A program made the translations under genes and the position numbers. DNA of 64,000 bases from Rhodobacter xanthinilyticus (GTDB taxonomy: Bacteria > Pseudomonadota > Alphaproteobacteria > Rhodobacterales > Rhodobacteraceae): NCBI RefSeq assembly GCF_001856665.1, contig NZ_CP017781.1:744001-808000 (forward strand), read 5' to 3'. Within the stretch, counting starts at the first letter, position 1. Each line of letters opens with the position of its first letter. Below the pieces are notes generated by a model. The model saw nothing but the letters and a program-made list of their open reading frames with translations. It had not been told where the DNA came from and made no database searches. Shown piece by piece: positions 52,092 to 61,863 of the stretch.

Positions 52092-55000
52092 TCAGGCCTG
52101 CAGCGGCCGCACCGAGATCTCGCCCTCACCGCGCGATTTCATCGCCGCGACGGCCGCGATCGAGGCGGCGGCGGTGGTGAAATAGGGGATGTGGTCGTAA
52201 AGCGCGACGGCGCGGATCTCGCGGCTGTCGGAGATCGACTGGTTGCCCTCGGTGGTGTTCATCACCAGCTGAATATCGCCGTTCTTCAGCCGGTCGACGA
52301 TATTCGGGCGGCCCTCATAGACCTTGTTGACCGCCTCGGCCTCGACGCCATGCTCCTTGAGCCAGGCCGCCGTGCCGCGCGTGGCGACGAGGGCAAAGCC
52401 CATCTTCACCAGATCACGCGCCGCGCCGGCGAGATCGGCCGATTTGTCGGGATCCTTGATCGAGAGGAACACCCGGCCCTCTTCGGGCAGCTTGGTGCCC
52501 GCGCCGAGCTGCGCCTTGAGGAAGGCGCGCGGGAAGTTGCGATCCCAGCCCATCACCTCGCCGGTCGAGCGCATTTCCGGCCCGAGCAGCGTATCGACGC
52601 CCGGGAAGCGCGCAAACGGCAGCACCGCTTCCTTGACCGAGAACCACGGCGTGTTCGGGTCGGCCAGCGTCAGCGGATCGGCGAAGGGCAGCGGCGTTTC
52701 CGGGCCGACGCCTTCGGGATAGGCCGCGCGCTCGGGGAAGTTCGAGAGCGGCTCGCCCGCCATCAGCCGCGCCGCGATCGAGGCGATGGCGCTGTCGGTG
52801 GCCTTGGCGACGAAGGGCACGGTGCGCGAGGCGCGCGGGTTGACCTCGAGAACGTAGATCACGCCATCCTTGATCGCGAATTGCACGTTCATCAGGCCGA
52901 CGACGTTCAGCCCGAGCGCGAGCTTCACCGTCTGCGCCTTCAGCTCGGCGATCGTCTCGCGCGAGAGCGAATAGGGCGGCAGCGAGCAGGCCGAGTCGCC
53001 CGAGTGGACGCCCGCTTCCTCGATATGCTGCATGATCCCCGCGACATGGACATTGCTGCCGTCGCAGAGCGCATCGACGTCGATCTCGACCGCGCCGGAG
53101 AGATAGCTGTCGAGCAGGACCGGGCTCGAGCCCGAGACCACCACCGCGGTGTTGATGTAGCGCTTGAGCTGGTCGAGATCGCGCACGATTTCCATCGCGC
53201 GCCCGCCGAGCACATAGGAGGGGCGGATCACCAGCGGATAGCCGACGCGGCCGGCGATCTCATAGGCCTCGGCCTCGCTATGCGCGATGCCGTTGACCGG
53301 CTGTTTCAGGCCGAGCTCATTGAGGAGCCGCTGGAAGCGCTCGCGGTCCTCGGCGAGGTCGATCGCGTCGGGCGTGGTGCCGAGGATCGGGATCCCCTCG
53401 GCCTCGAGCGCATTGGCGAGCTTGAGCGGCGTCTGGCCGCCGAATTGCACGATCACGCCGTGCAGCGTGCCATTGTCTTGCTCGACACGCAGGATCTCGA
53501 GCACGTTTTCGAGCGTCAGCGGCTCGAAATAAAGCCGGTCCGAGGTGTCATAGTCGGTCGAGACGGTCTCGGGGTTGCAGTTGACCATGATCGTCTCATA
53601 GCCCGCCTTCGAGAGCGAGAAGCACGCGTGGCAGCAGCAATAATCGAACTCGATGCCCTGGCCGATCCGGTTCGGGCCGCCGCCGAGGATCACGACCTTC
53701 TTGCGGTCGCTCGGGCGGGCCTCGCATTCCACATCGCCCATCGCGGGGGCTTCGTAGGTCGAATACATGTAGGGCGTCTGCGCCTCGAACTCGGCCGCGC
53801 AGGTGTCGATGCGCTTGAACACCGCCTTCACGCCGAGGTTGCGGCGCGCGCGGCGCACCTGCGCCTCGTCGCGGCCGGTGAGCTTGGCGAGACGGGCATC
53901 GGTGAAGCCCATCATCTTGAGCGCGCGCAGCCCCTTTTCATCGAGCGGCAGGCCGGATTTGCGCACAGCCGCCTCGGCGTCGATGATCTCGCGGATCCGC
54001 GCGAGGAACCACGGATCGAACGCGGTCGCGGCGACGATCTCGTCATCGGTCAGCCCGTGGCGCATCGCCTGCGCGATCAGCCGCAGCCGGTCGGGCGTCT
54101 GGCTCGAGATCGCCTTGATCACCGCGGCCTTGTCCGGCGCGCCCTCGATCGCGATCTCGTCAAAGCCGGTCAGGCCGGTTTCCATCGAGGCGAGCGCCTT
54201 TTGCACCGATTCGTGGAAGCTGCGCCCGATCGCCATCGCCTCGCCCACCGATTTCATCGCGGTGGTCAGCTCGGCTTTCGAGCCCGGGAATTTCTCGAAG
54301 GCAAAGCGCGGGATCTTGGTCACGACATAGTCGATCGTCGGCTCGAAGCTCGCCGGCGTGACCTTGGTGATGTCGTTGTCGAGCTCGTCGAGCGTATAGC
54401 CCACCGCGAGCTTCGCCGCGATCTTGGCGATCGGGAAGCCGGTCGCCTTCGAGGCCAGCGCCGAGGAGCGGCTGACGCGCGGATTCATCTCGATCACGAC
54501 CATCCGCCCGTCGACCGGGTTGATCGCCCATTGCACGTTCGAGCCGCCGGTCTCGACGCCGATCTCGCGCAGAACGGCGATCGAGCCGTTGCGCATGATC
54601 TGATATTCCTTGTCGGTCAGCGTCAGCGCCGGCGCGACGGTGATGCTGTCGCCCGTGTGCACGCCCATCGGGTCGATGTTCTCGATCGAACAGACGATGA
54701 TCGCGTTGTCGGCGCGGTCGCGCACGACCTCCATCTCATATTCTTTCCAGCCCAGCAGGCTCTCGTCGACGAGGATCTGCGCCACCGGCGAGGCATCGAG
54801 GCCCGAGCGGCAGATGCGCTCGTAATCGTCGCGGTTATAGGCGACGCCGCCGCCGGTGCCGCCGAGCGTGAAGGCGGGGCGGATGATCGCCGGCAGGCCG
54901 ATATGGTCGAGATCGGCGAGCGCCTGGGCGACCCCGGCGTTGATGTCATATTTGCCGTTTTCGAGCTTCGGCGCGGCGACGATCGTGGCCTTCGGGTTCT

Positions 55001-55424
55001 CGAGGCCGATCCGGTCCATCGCCTCGCGGAACAGCTTGCGGTCCTCGGCCATTTCGATGGCTTCGCGGTTCGCGCCGATCAGCTCGACACCGAATTTCTC
55101 CAGCACCCCCATGTCGGCCAGCGCAAGCGAGGTGTTCAGGCCGGTCTGCCCGCCCATCGTCGGCAGGAGCGCGTCGGGGCGTTCCTTCTCGATGATCTTG
55201 GCGACGACCTCGGGGGTGATCGGCTCGATATAGGTCGCATCGGCCATTTCCGGGTCGGTCATGATCGTCGCGGGGTTCGAGTTCACCAGGATCACCCGGT
55301 AGCCCTCTTCGCGCAGCGCCTTGCAGGCCTGGGCGCCCGAATAGTCGAATTCGCAGGCTTGCCCGATCACGATAGGCCCTGCGCCGATGATGAGGATGGA
55401 CTTGATGTCGGTTCTCTTCGGCAT
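52092..55424 (-). CDS. carB: Carbamoyl-phosphate synthase large subunit
   Basis: The 1110-residue synthetase subunit making carbamoyl phosphate for pyrimidine and arginine synthesis. It has two ATP-grasp halves with duplicated carboxyphosphate and carbamoyl-phosphate domains: [20 protein letters not shown] at the N-terminus, and the repeat ([19 protein letters not shown]) near residue 560. The C-terminal MGS-like allosteric domain is complete. ATG at 55424 (PKRTDIKS) is favoured; the frame extends six codons upstream. No carA is in this window. Confidence 0.96.
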   Translation of the reverse strand: MPKRTDIKSILIIGAGPIVIGQACEFDYSGAQACKALREEGYRVILVNSNPATIMTDPEMADATYIEPITPEVVAKIIEKERPDALLPTMGGQTGLNTSLALADMGVLEKFGVELIGANREAIEMAEDRKLFREAMDRIGLENPKATIVAAPKLENGKYDINAGVAQALADLDHIGLPAIIRPAFTLGGTGGGVAYNRDDYERICRSGLDASPVAQILVDESLLGWKEYEMEVVRDRADNAIIVCSIENIDPMGVHTGDSITVAPALTLTDKEYQIMRNGSIAVLREIGVETGGSNVQWAINPVDGRMVVIEMNPRVSRSSALASKATGFPIAKIAAKLAVGYTLDELDNDITKVTPASFEPTIDYVVTKIPRFAFEKFPGSKAELTTAMKSVGEAMAIGRSFHESVQKALASMETGLTGFDEIAIEGAPDKAAVIKAISSQTPDRLRLIAQAMRHGLTDDEIVAATAFDPWFLARIREIIDAEAAVRKSGLPLDEKGLRALKMMGFTDARLAKLTGRDEAQVRRARRNLGVKAVFKRIDTCAAEFEAQTPYMYSTYEAPAMGDVECEARPSDRKKVVILGGGPNRIGQGIEFDYCCCHACFSLSKAGYETIMVNCNPETVSTDYDTSDRLYFEPLTLENVLEILRVEQDNGTLHGVIVQFGGQTPLKLANALEAEGIPILGTTPDAIDLAEDRERFQRLLNELGLKQPVNGIAHSEAEAYEIAGRVGYPLVIRPSYVLGGRAMEIVRDLDQLKRYINTAVVVSGSSPVLLDSYLSGAVEIDVDALCDGSNVHVAGIMQHIEEAGVHSGDSACSLPPYSLSRETIAELKAQTVKLALGLNVVGLMNVQFAIKDGVIYVLEVNPRASRTVPFVAKATDSAIASIAARLMAGEPLSNFPERAAYPEGVGPETPLPFADPLTLADPNTPWFSVKEAVLPFARFPGVDTLLGPEMRSTGEVMGWDRNFPRAFLKAQLGAGTKLPEEGRVFLSIKDPDKSADLAGAARDLVKMGFALVATRGTAAWLKEHGVEAEAVNKVYEGRPNIVDRLKNGDIQLVMNTTEGNQSISDSREIRAVALYDHIPYFTTAAASIAAVAAMKSRGEGEISVRPLQA

Positions 55425-55495
55425 GGCGGGACCCCTTGTCATGTGTTCGGCAGCACTCGGCGCGGCTCCGCTGGGGGCCGCGCAAATTGATGGGG

Positions 55496-55523
55496 GTTAT
55501 AGTCAGTGAGGCGCGCGGCGCAA
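55496..55523 (-). promoter_or_regulatory. Candidate carB promoter
   Basis: On the minus strand, -35 TTGCGC (55518-55523) and -10 TATAAC (55496-55501) with a 16-bp spacer, giving a leader of about 65 nt before the ATG. The -10 is near-consensus in a GC-rich background. Confidence 0.35.
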
Positions 55524-55553
55524 GGGTGAAAGACTCGGTTTTTGGGGGTCTCT

Positions 55554-56831
55554 TCAGTCGCGCGGGCAGCGGGAGAGGGCCACCAGCGTGGCGCCGAGCA
55601 CCAGCAGCCAGAACCCGCAGACCACCGCGCCATGCGCGAGGCTGCCCTCCGCGCCGCGCCCGTAAAGCGCCATCAGATCGCGGCTGTGCACCGCGAGCGC
55701 GGCGAGCATCACCGCCCCGGTCGGCCGCGGCCCGAGCGTGGCGCCGAGCGCGGGCAGCAAGAGCATCGGGATCAGCAGGTAATGCAGCCACGACAGCGGC
55801 CCGAAGAGAAAGATCCCGAGCGCAAGCCCGAGCGCGGTGAGCGTGCGCGCCGCCCGCCCATGCCGGCGCGCCGCGAGCGCGAGCGCCGGCACGCCGAGCG
55901 CGAGCGCCAGCCCCGCCGCGAGCCGCCCCGGCCAGGCCGGCATCGCCACCAGAACCGTCGCCCCCGCGCGATCCTCGAGCAGGATCTGCATCGGCGCGAG
56001 GCCGAGCCCATCGGCCGCCGCGAGCGCAAGCACCCGCAGCGAGGGGTTGACCTTGATCAGCACGCTGGTCTCGCCCGCCCGCGCAAGCTGCTCGAGAAAG
56101 GCGCGGTGCAGCGGCCAGCCCATCAGCGCGACCGACGCCATGGCCAGCGCGCCGACCCCCAGCGCGAAGGGCAGGAGCGCCGCCGGCCGGCGCGCCTGCA
56201 CGAAGAGCGCGGCAAAGGCGATCGGGGTGATCTTGATCGCCGCCGCCCCCGCCAGCGCGAGCCCCGCCAGACGCGGGCGCGCCTCGATCAGGCTGAGCGC
56301 GGCGAGCGTCAGAAAGGCCACCGTGATCGAGGGCTGGTTGAGCAGCAAGAGCGTGTCGCCCACCGTGGTCACGCTCAGGCCCGCGACGCCCCAGCCGATG
56401 AAGACCAAAGGCGGCATCCAGCCGGGCCGCGCCAGCCGCTCGGCCATCAGCACCGAGCCCGCCAGCATCGCGATATGAACCGCCAGAACCAGCCGGAAAT
56501 AGCCCCGCGGGCTCAGCGCCTCGGCAAAGGGCGCCACGATCCCGGCCCAGAGCGGCGGATAGATATAAGGAAAGGCGATGTTTTGCGCATCCGCGCCGAG
56601 GCTCTCTTGCAAGGGCGCCCAGGCCGGCGGGGTGCCGCCGAAGAAGAGATCGGGCGCGGCATAGATCAGATCGTCGGCGCCGGTGGCATGCAGATGGCCC
56701 GCAAACCAGATCGCGGCGAGATCGGCGTGCCAGATCCCGCTCGCCCAGGCCCAGGCCCAGGCCGCCCAGAGCGCCAACAGAAGGAGACCGAGCGCGCGGG
56801 CGCGAGAGGAGAGGGGGGCGGAGGGCGTCAT
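55554..56831 (-). CDS. GT87/DUF2029-like polytopic glycosyltransferase
   Basis: A 425-residue membrane protein with about ten helices, resembling polyprenol-phosphate mannose-dependent alpha-mannosyltransferases (GT-C fold). The N-terminal loop after the first helix carries ASGIWHADLAAIWFAGH with acidic residues and YPPLWAGIVAPFA, the typical GT-C loop. Internal KITPIAFAALFV and NPSLR fit the family. The start at 56831 (MTPSAPLSS) is chosen; the open frame runs on far upstream antisense to aspS and is not real there. Acceptor unknown. Confidence 0.75.
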   Translation of the reverse strand: MTPSAPLSSRARALGLLLLALWAAWAWAWASGIWHADLAAIWFAGHLHATGADDLIYAAPDLFFGGTPPAWAPLQESLGADAQNIAFPYIYPPLWAGIVAPFAEALSPRGYFRLVLAVHIAMLAGSVLMAERLARPGWMPPLVFIGWGVAGLSVTTVGDTLLLLNQPSITVAFLTLAALSLIEARPRLAGLALAGAAAIKITPIAFAALFVQARRPAALLPFALGVGALAMASVALMGWPLHRAFLEQLARAGETSVLIKVNPSLRVLALAAADGLGLAPMQILLEDRAGATVLVAMPAWPGRLAAGLALALGVPALALAARRHGRAARTLTALGLALGIFLFGPLSWLHYLLIPMLLLPALGATLGPRPTGAVMLAALAVHSRDLMALYGRGAEGSLAHGAVVCGFWLLVLGATLVALSRCPRD

Positions 56832-57023
56832 CGGGCTCGTCGGGCGGCTGCTTGGTTGGGGCAGGGTGCCGGGCTTGGGCGCCGAGCGCAACCCGCCGCG
56901 GCGCCAAAGCTCGCGCGGCTTTGCGCGCGCCCCGCCCGCCGGGCCCCTGTTGCGCTTGACTTTGCCGCGCGGGCGCGGTGTATCGGGCCGACTGACGCCC
57001 AAGCCCGTTGAAAGGGGAGCCCG

Positions 57024-58805
57024 ATGCACGCCTATCGCAGCCATACCTGCGCTGAACTGACCGCCGCCAATGCCGGGCAAACCGTCCGTCTGTCGGGCTG
57101 GGTCCATCGCGTGCGAGATCACGGGGGCGTGCTGTTCATCGACCTGCGCGACCATTACGGCATCACCCAGGTGCTCTGCGACGGCGACTCGGCCGCCTTT
57201 GCCGCGCTGGAAAAGGTGCGCGCCGAATGGGTGATCCGCATCGACGGCACCGTGAAGCTGCGCGACGAAAGCCTGATCAACCCGAAGATCCCGACCGGCG
57301 AGATCGAGGTCTACGCCCGCGCGGTCGAGGTGCTCGGCGCGGTCGAGGGCGATCTGCCGCTGCCGGTCTTCGGCGAGCAGGACTACCCCGAGGAAACCCG
57401 CCTGACCTACCGCTTCCTCGACCTGCGCCGCGAGGGGCTGCACAACAAGATGATGTTGCGCTCGAACGTGGTGCGCTCGATCCGCAACCGGATGTGGGAT
57501 GCGGGCTTCAACGAATTCCAGACCCCGATCATCACCGCCTCCTCGCCCGAAGGCGCGCGCGACTTCCTCGTGCCCTCGCGTCTGCACCCGGGCAAATTCT
57601 ACGCGCTGCCGCAGGCGCCGCAGCAGTTCAAACAGCTGATCATGGTCGCGGGGTTTGACCGCTACTTCCAGATCGCGCCCTGCTTCCGCGACGAAGACCC
57701 GCGCGCCGACCGCTCGCCGACCGATTTCTACCAGCTCGACCTCGAGATGAGCTTCATCGAGCAAGAAGATGTCTTCGCCGCGGTGCAGCCGGTGATCCAG
57801 GGCCTGTTCGAGGAATTCGGCGCCGGCAAGCGCGTCGACCCGGAGTGGCCGCGCATCGCCTACCGCGACTCGCTCTTGTGGTACGGCTCGGACAAGCCCG
57901 ACCTGCGCAACCCGATCAAGATGCAGGTGGTGAGCGAACATTTCGCCGGCTCGGGCTTTGCGATCTTCGCCAAACTGCTCGAACAAGAGGGCACCGAGAT
58001 CCGCGCGATCCCGGCGCCGACGGGCGGCTCGCGCAAGTTCTGCGACCGGATGAACGCCTTTGCGCAATCGCAGGGCCTGCCGGGCATGGGCTATATCTTC
58101 TGGCGCAAGGGCGATGACGGGGCGATGGAAGCCGCCGGGCCGCTGGCCAAGAACATCGGGCCGGAACGCACCGAGGCGATCCGGCTGCAGCTCGGCCTCG
58201 GCGAGGGCGATGCGGCCTTCTTCCTCGGCGGCAAGCCCGAGACCTTCGAGGCGGTCGCGGGGCGCGCGCGCAACGAGATCGGCCGCGAGCTTGGCCTGAC
58301 CGAAGAGGGCGTGTTCAAATTCGCCTGGATCGTCGATTTCCCGATGTATGAGAAGACCGACGAGGGCAAGATCGACTTCTCGCACAACCCCTTCTCGATG
58401 CCGCAAGGCGGGCTCGAGGCGCTCAGCGGCAACCCGCTCGACGTGCTCGGCTATCAATACGACCTCGCCTGCAACGGCTATGAACTGGTCTCGGGCGCGA
58501 TCCGCAACCATGATCTGGCGATCATGTACAAGGCTTTCGAGCTCGCGGGCTATCCGAAGGAAGAGGTCGAGAAGCGGTTTGGCGGCATGGTCAAAGCGTT
58601 CAAATATGGCGCGCCGCCCCACGGCGGCTGCGCGGCCGGCATCGACCGGATCGTGATGCTGCTCGCCGATGAGATCAACATCCGCGAGGTCATCATGTTC
58701 CCGATGAACCAGCGCGCCGAGGATCTGATGATGAACGCGCCCTCCGAGCCCACCAACGAACAGCTGCGCGAGCTGCGGCTGCGGGTTCTGCCGAAAGAGG
58801 CCTGA
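57024..58805 (+). CDS. aspS: Aspartyl-tRNA synthetase
   Basis: A 593-residue class IIb synthetase of the bacterial type, with the extra GAD insertion domain. The N-terminal OB-fold has [26 protein letters not shown]. Class II motif 2 is visible as [24 protein letters not shown], and motif 3 as [23 protein letters not shown] near the end. ATG at 57024 has aggggagcccg upstream. It may be discriminating or non-discriminating; that cannot be told here. It ends at a strong terminator shared with a small convergent gene. Confidence 0.96.
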   Translation: MHAYRSHTCAELTAANAGQTVRLSGWVHRVRDHGGVLFIDLRDHYGITQVLCDGDSAAFAALEKVRAEWVIRIDGTVKLRDESLINPKIPTGEIEVYARAVEVLGAVEGDLPLPVFGEQDYPEETRLTYRFLDLRREGLHNKMMLRSNVVRSIRNRMWDAGFNEFQTPIITASSPEGARDFLVPSRLHPGKFYALPQAPQQFKQLIMVAGFDRYFQIAPCFRDEDPRADRSPTDFYQLDLEMSFIEQEDVFAAVQPVIQGLFEEFGAGKRVDPEWPRIAYRDSLLWYGSDKPDLRNPIKMQVVSEHFAGSGFAIFAKLLEQEGTEIRAIPAPTGGSRKFCDRMNAFAQSQGLPGMGYIFWRKGDDGAMEAAGPLAKNIGPERTEAIRLQLGLGEGDAAFFLGGKPETFEAVAGRARNEIGRELGLTEEGVFKFAWIVDFPMYEKTDEGKIDFSHNPFSMPQGGLEALSGNPLDVLGYQYDLACNGYELVSGAIRNHDLAIMYKAFELAGYPKEEVEKRFGGMVKAFKYGAPPHGGCAAGIDRIVMLLADEINIREVIMFPMNQRAEDLMMNAPSEPTNEQLRELRLRVLPKEA

Positions 58806-58811
58806 GATGCG

Positions 58812-58838
58812 AAAGGGCGCCCCGCGGGGCGCCCTTTT
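58812..58838. terminator. Bidirectional terminator after aspS
   Basis: A 10-bp perfect stem agggcgcccc / ggggcgccct with a 2-nt loop at 58814-58835, flanked by aaa on the left and tttt on the right. Confidence 0.9.
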
Positions 58839-58855
58839 CGTTGCTGCTCAAAGAG

Positions 58856-58990
58856 TTACGAGAACAGCACGTTGACGGCCGTCGCGGTCACCGAGACCGC
58901 AAGGCTGAGCGCGCCGAGGGTGAACACCGTCCAGTGGGTGGCCTCGATCAGGCGCTGGTTGTTGATCAGGCGAAGCGCGTGGTCTTTCAT
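58856..58990 (-). CDS. 44-residue single-pass membrane protein
   Basis: Micro-protein beginning MKDHALRLINNQRLIEATHW followed by one hydrophobic segment (about residues 21-43). The ATG is preceded by aaggatgcaag, a good ribosome-binding site, and a terminator lies just past the stop. It is convergent to aspS and divergent from the GNAT gene. Composition (basic-amphipathic start, then a helix) resembles small inner-membrane regulators or toxin-like peptides; no family is recognised. Confidence 0.6.
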   Translation of the reverse strand: MKDHALRLINNQRLIEATHWTVFTLGALSLAVSVTATAVNVLFS

Positions 58991-59128
58991 CTTGCATCCT
59001 TGTGGCAGCATGGATCCCGACCAGACTGGCGCGCAATTGCGGCAGGTTTTGGAACGCAATCGTGCGCTTTGGAGGCAATTGCGCCGCCCCGCGCCGGGCG
59101 CTAGCGTGGGCGCCAAGGAGGTGCCTTC

Positions 59129-59839
59129 ATGGACAAGACTTTCGGCGAAGAGCTGCCAGGCTGGGTGCCCCCGCGCGCGCCCGATTTTTCCGAGCTCGAG
59201 GGGCGTTATGTGCGCCTCGAGCGGCTCGAGGAGGGCCATGCCCATGCGCTCTTCCGGGCCAATGCCGAGGATGACGCGATCTTCGATTATCTGCCCTACG
59301 GGCCCTTTGCCTCCGAGGTCGCCTATATCCGCTGGGCGCGCGAGATGGCGGGGCAGGCGGACCCGTATTTCTTCGCGCTGCGCGATCAGGCGACGGGGCA
59401 GCTCGGCGGTGTGATGGCCTATCTGCGCGTCACCCCGGCCTCGGGCTCGATCGAGCTGGGCCATATCTGCCTCGCCCCGCGGATGCAGCGCACGCCCGCC
59501 GCGAGCGAGGCGATGATGCTGCTGATCGGCTGGGCCTTTGACGCGGGCTATCGGCGCTTCGAATGGAAATGCGATGCGCTCAACCTGCCCTCGCGGCGCG
59601 CGGCCGAGCGGCTCGGGCTGAGCTATGAGGGCATCTTCCGCCAAGCGACCGTGGTCAAGGGCCGCAACCGCGATACCGCCTGGTTCGCCGCCATCGACCG
59701 CGAATGGCCCGCCCTGCGCGAGGCCTATGCGGCTTGGCTCGCGCCCGAGAATTTCGACGCCGAGGGCCAGCAGATCGAACGGCTCTCCGACCTCACCCGG
59801 CTCGTGCGCGCCGCCTCCGACCCCGCGCTCGGCGGCTGA
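59129..59839 (+). CDS. GNAT N-acetyltransferase (RimJ/RimL-like)
   Basis: A 236-residue acetyltransferase of the GNAT_3/Rim type. The acetyl-CoA site pattern is seen around ELGHICLAPRMQRTPAASEAMMLLIGWAFDAGYRRFEWKCDALNLPSRRAAERLGLSYEGIFRQ. It uses acetyl-CoA to modify the amino group of a protein, peptide or small molecule; target unknown. ATG at 59129 has aaggaggtgccttc upstream. It converges with the response-regulator gene, the stop codons being 2 nt apart. Confidence 0.88.
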   Translation: MDKTFGEELPGWVPPRAPDFSELEGRYVRLERLEEGHAHALFRANAEDDAIFDYLPYGPFASEVAYIRWAREMAGQADPYFFALRDQATGQLGGVMAYLRVTPASGSIELGHICLAPRMQRTPAASEAMMLLIGWAFDAGYRRFEWKCDALNLPSRRAAERLGLSYEGIFRQATVVKGRNRDTAWFAAIDREWPALREAYAAWLAPENFDAEGQQIERLSDLTRLVRAASDPALGG

Positions 59840-59841
59840 TC

Positions 59842-60549
59842 TCAAAAGCCCGAGCCCGCGGCGAGCCGCTCCTGCACAAGCCCGTTGAGGCGCGAGATCG
59901 CCGCCGCGCTCGGCTCCGCCGCGCCGAGCGCCACCGCCGCATCCTCGAGCGCCGGATCATGCGCCGAACGCGCCACGCCGGCGAGGAATTGCGAGACATA
60001 GCCGAAATCGGGCCGCTCGCAGCCGCTCGAGAGCACCTCCGCGATATGGCTCAGATCGTCGCGCAACGCGATCGGGTCAGGCGCGATCCGCTCATCGGGC
60101 AGGGCATGGGGCCCGAACGCATGCATCTCCGCGGGCAAGACCGCCAGAACCGCCTGCTGGAACACCGCGAGACTCTCGACCGGCTTCGAGAGGAACCCAT
60201 CCGCCCCCGCCGCCATCGCCTCCGCCTCGACCTCCGGGTCGCCCGAAATCCCGAGCACCGCCGGCACCGGCGCGCTCATCGCCTTGATCTCGCGGATCAG
60301 ATCCGCCCCCGAGCCATCGGGCAGTCCGAGATCGACGATCACCACCCCCGGGCGATAGGTCGTCAGATGCCGATGCGCCGAGCGCAGACAATCCGCCCGC
60401 CGGATCCGCGCGCCGGAGCGCAAACAGAGCAAGCGCATCGCCTCCGAGGCGAAACGGCTGTCTTCAACCACAAGCACCGTGACACCCAGAAGCGGGCGCT
60501 GCGCGGTCGCCGGGCGGGCGGCCAGAAAGGCGGAGAGTTCGTCGGTCAT
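59842..60549 (-). CDS. Response regulator with C-terminal unknown domain
   Basis: A 235-residue protein. The receiver domain has the acidic pocket Asp29/Asp30 (VVEDS), phospho-acceptor Asp73 (VIVDLGLPDGSG), Ser102 in GISGD and Lys122 (LSKPVE). The remaining 100 residues have no recognised output domain (no helix-turn-helix, GGDEF or HD motif seen), and are helical, Ala-rich. It might act through protein binding. ATG at 60549 is favoured over the upstream GTG at 60558. No histidine kinase is adjacent. Confidence 0.85.
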   Translation of the reverse strand: MTDELSAFLAARPATAQRPLLGVTVLVVEDSRFASEAMRLLCLRSGARIRRADCLRSAHRHLTTYRPGVVIVDLGLPDGSGADLIREIKAMSAPVPAVLGISGDPEVEAEAMAAGADGFLSKPVESLAVFQQAVLAVLPAEMHAFGPHALPDERIAPDPIALRDDLSHIAEVLSSGCERPDFGYVSQFLAGVARSAHDPALEDAAVALGAAEPSAAAISRLNGLVQERLAAGSGF

Positions 60550-60692
60550 GGGCGTCACCTTGGCAGAGGGATTCGCATCGTTTCCCGAGTTAAGACCCTA
60601 TTTGCCTAACGAAGCGTTAAGCCCGGCGTTCGCGGCGCTTGCGTCGCACCCGCGCGCCGCCTAATCAGGGCACAGGAGTTTAGGAGGCCCCC

Positions 60693-61097
60693 ATGATCGG
60701 ACGTTTGAACCATGTCGCCATCGCCGTGCCCGACCTCGAGGCCGCATCGGCGCAATACCGCAACACGCTTGGCGCCAAGGTCGGCGCCCCGCAAGACGAG
60801 CCCGATCACGGCGTGACCGTCGTCTTCATCGAGCTGCCCAACACCAAGATCGAGCTGCTCTACCCGCTGGGGGAAAACTCGCCGATCAACGGCTTCCTCG
60901 AGAAAAACCCCTCGGGCGGCATCCACCACATGTGCTTCGAGGTCGAAGACATCCTCGCCGCGCGCGATAAACTCAAGGCCGAAGGCGCGCGCGTGCTCGG
61001 CACCGGCGAGCCGAAGATCGGCGCCCATGGCAAACCCGTGCTGTTCCTGCACCCCAAGGATTTCAACGGCTGCCTGATCGAACTCGAACAGGTCTGA
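60693..61097 (+). CDS. mce: Methylmalonyl-CoA epimerase
   Basis: A 134-residue glyoxalase-superfamily (VOC) epimerase interconverting (2R)- and (2S)-methylmalonyl-CoA in propionyl-CoA catabolism or the ethylmalonyl-CoA pathway. Metal-binding residues appear in LNHVAIAVPDLE (His7), GIHHMCFEVED (His84) and the C-terminal LIELEQV (Glu). ATG at 60693 follows gtttaggaggccccc. Its 3' end holds an independent stem-loop and a dispersed repeat, shared with the convergent CysZ/EI24-like gene. Confidence 0.92.
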   Translation: MIGRLNHVAIAVPDLEAASAQYRNTLGAKVGAPQDEPDHGVTVVFIELPNTKIELLYPLGENSPINGFLEKNPSGGIHHMCFEVEDILAARDKLKAEGARVLGTGEPKIGAHGKPVLFLHPKDFNGCLIELEQV

Positions 61098-61102
61098 ATG
61101 AC

Positions 61103-61128
61103 AAGGGGCGCCTCACCCGGCGCCCCTT
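61103..61128 (+). terminator. Stem-loop at the mce 3' end
   Basis: A 10-bp stem aaggggcgcc / ggcgcccctt with a 6-nt loop directly after the mce stop. Only two T residues follow, so intrinsic termination is weaker here. Confidence 0.6.
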
Positions 61129-61173
61129 CATCTTGCCAGAAATATCCCGGGGTCCGGGGCAGGGCCCCGGCGC
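61121..61173 (-). terminator. Terminator-type dispersed repeat at the CysZ-like 3' end
   Basis: Abuts the stop at 61174. On the minus strand: stem ccggggc / gccccgg (61154-61170), then accccgggatatttctggca and agatgaagggg. Same layout as 42274-42325. Confidence 0.75.
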
Positions 61174-61863
61174 TCACCGCCCGCGCAGCGCGTGAAAGAG
61201 ATGCGTGAACGCCGCCGCCCCCACCACCGGCACCGTCAGGTTCAGAAGCGGCACCGACAGCGGCACCGCCATCGCCGCCCCCGCCAGCCAGATCGTCATC
61301 TTGTTGCGCTGATAAAGCGCGCGCACCTCGTCGCGATGCATCCGCCGCGCCGCCGCCATCTGGAAATATTCCCGCCCGAGCAGATAGCCGTTCAGCCCGA
61401 AAAACAACACCGGCGCCAGCGGGATCACGAAGGGGTAAACGATCAGCGCCGCGAGGTTCGCCCCCACCACCACGCCAAAAAACCGCAGCGAATCGCCAAA
61501 GGTCTCCGCCAGCGTCAGCTTGCGCACCGGCGCGAGCCCGGGGTAATGCGCCCCCTCGACCATCTCGGCGACATCCTCGAGGAAAAACCCGGTGAAGATC
61601 GAGGCCACCGGCACCATCAGGAACATCGAGGCCACGATCATCACCCCGATCGAGGCAAAGCTCAGCACCGCGTCGATGCCGCCGATCGGCCCGATCCAGG
61701 GCAGGCTGAGCGTATCGGGCACGAACGCCCCGATCAGCTGCACCATCCCGAGCCAGAGCGCCACCAGAAGCCCGAGCGCGAGCGCCACCCCCTTGGCCAG
61801 AACCTTCGCCGATCCGGGCCGGAAAAGATCCGCCCAGCCGAGGAACAAAGCGTTGAAAATCAT
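61174..61863 (-). CDS. CysZ/EI24-like membrane protein
   Basis: A 229-residue polytopic protein of the EI24/CysZ domain family (about six hydrophobic helices; FFGLNGYLLGREYFQMAAARR is the recognisable family stretch). CysZ imports sulfate in E. coli, but many family members have no known substrate. The ATG overlaps the nitroreductase stop by 4 nt, indicating coupling. No sulfate assimilation gene is nearby, so a sulfate-transport role is not supported by context. Confidence 0.8.
   Translation of the reverse strand: MIFNALFLGWADLFRPGSAKVLAKGVALALGLLVALWLGMVQLIGAFVPDTLSLPWIGPIGGIDAVLSFASIGVMIVASMFLMVPVASIFTGFFLEDVAEMVEGAHYPGLAPVRKLTLAETFGDSLRFFGVVVGANLAALIVYPFVIPLAPVLFFGLNGYLLGREYFQMAAARRMHRDEVRALYQRNKMTIWLAGAAMAVPLSVPLLNLTVPVVGAAAFTHLFHALRGR

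Noticed and set aside
51849-55490. A long plus-strand open frame antisense to carB
   Set aside because: Same codon-bias artefact; carB on the minus strand is full length with all motifs.
56832-58622. Upstream extension of the GT87-like frame antisense to aspS
   Set aside because: It has no family similarity and overlaps aspS entirely; the membrane protein clearly starts at 56831.
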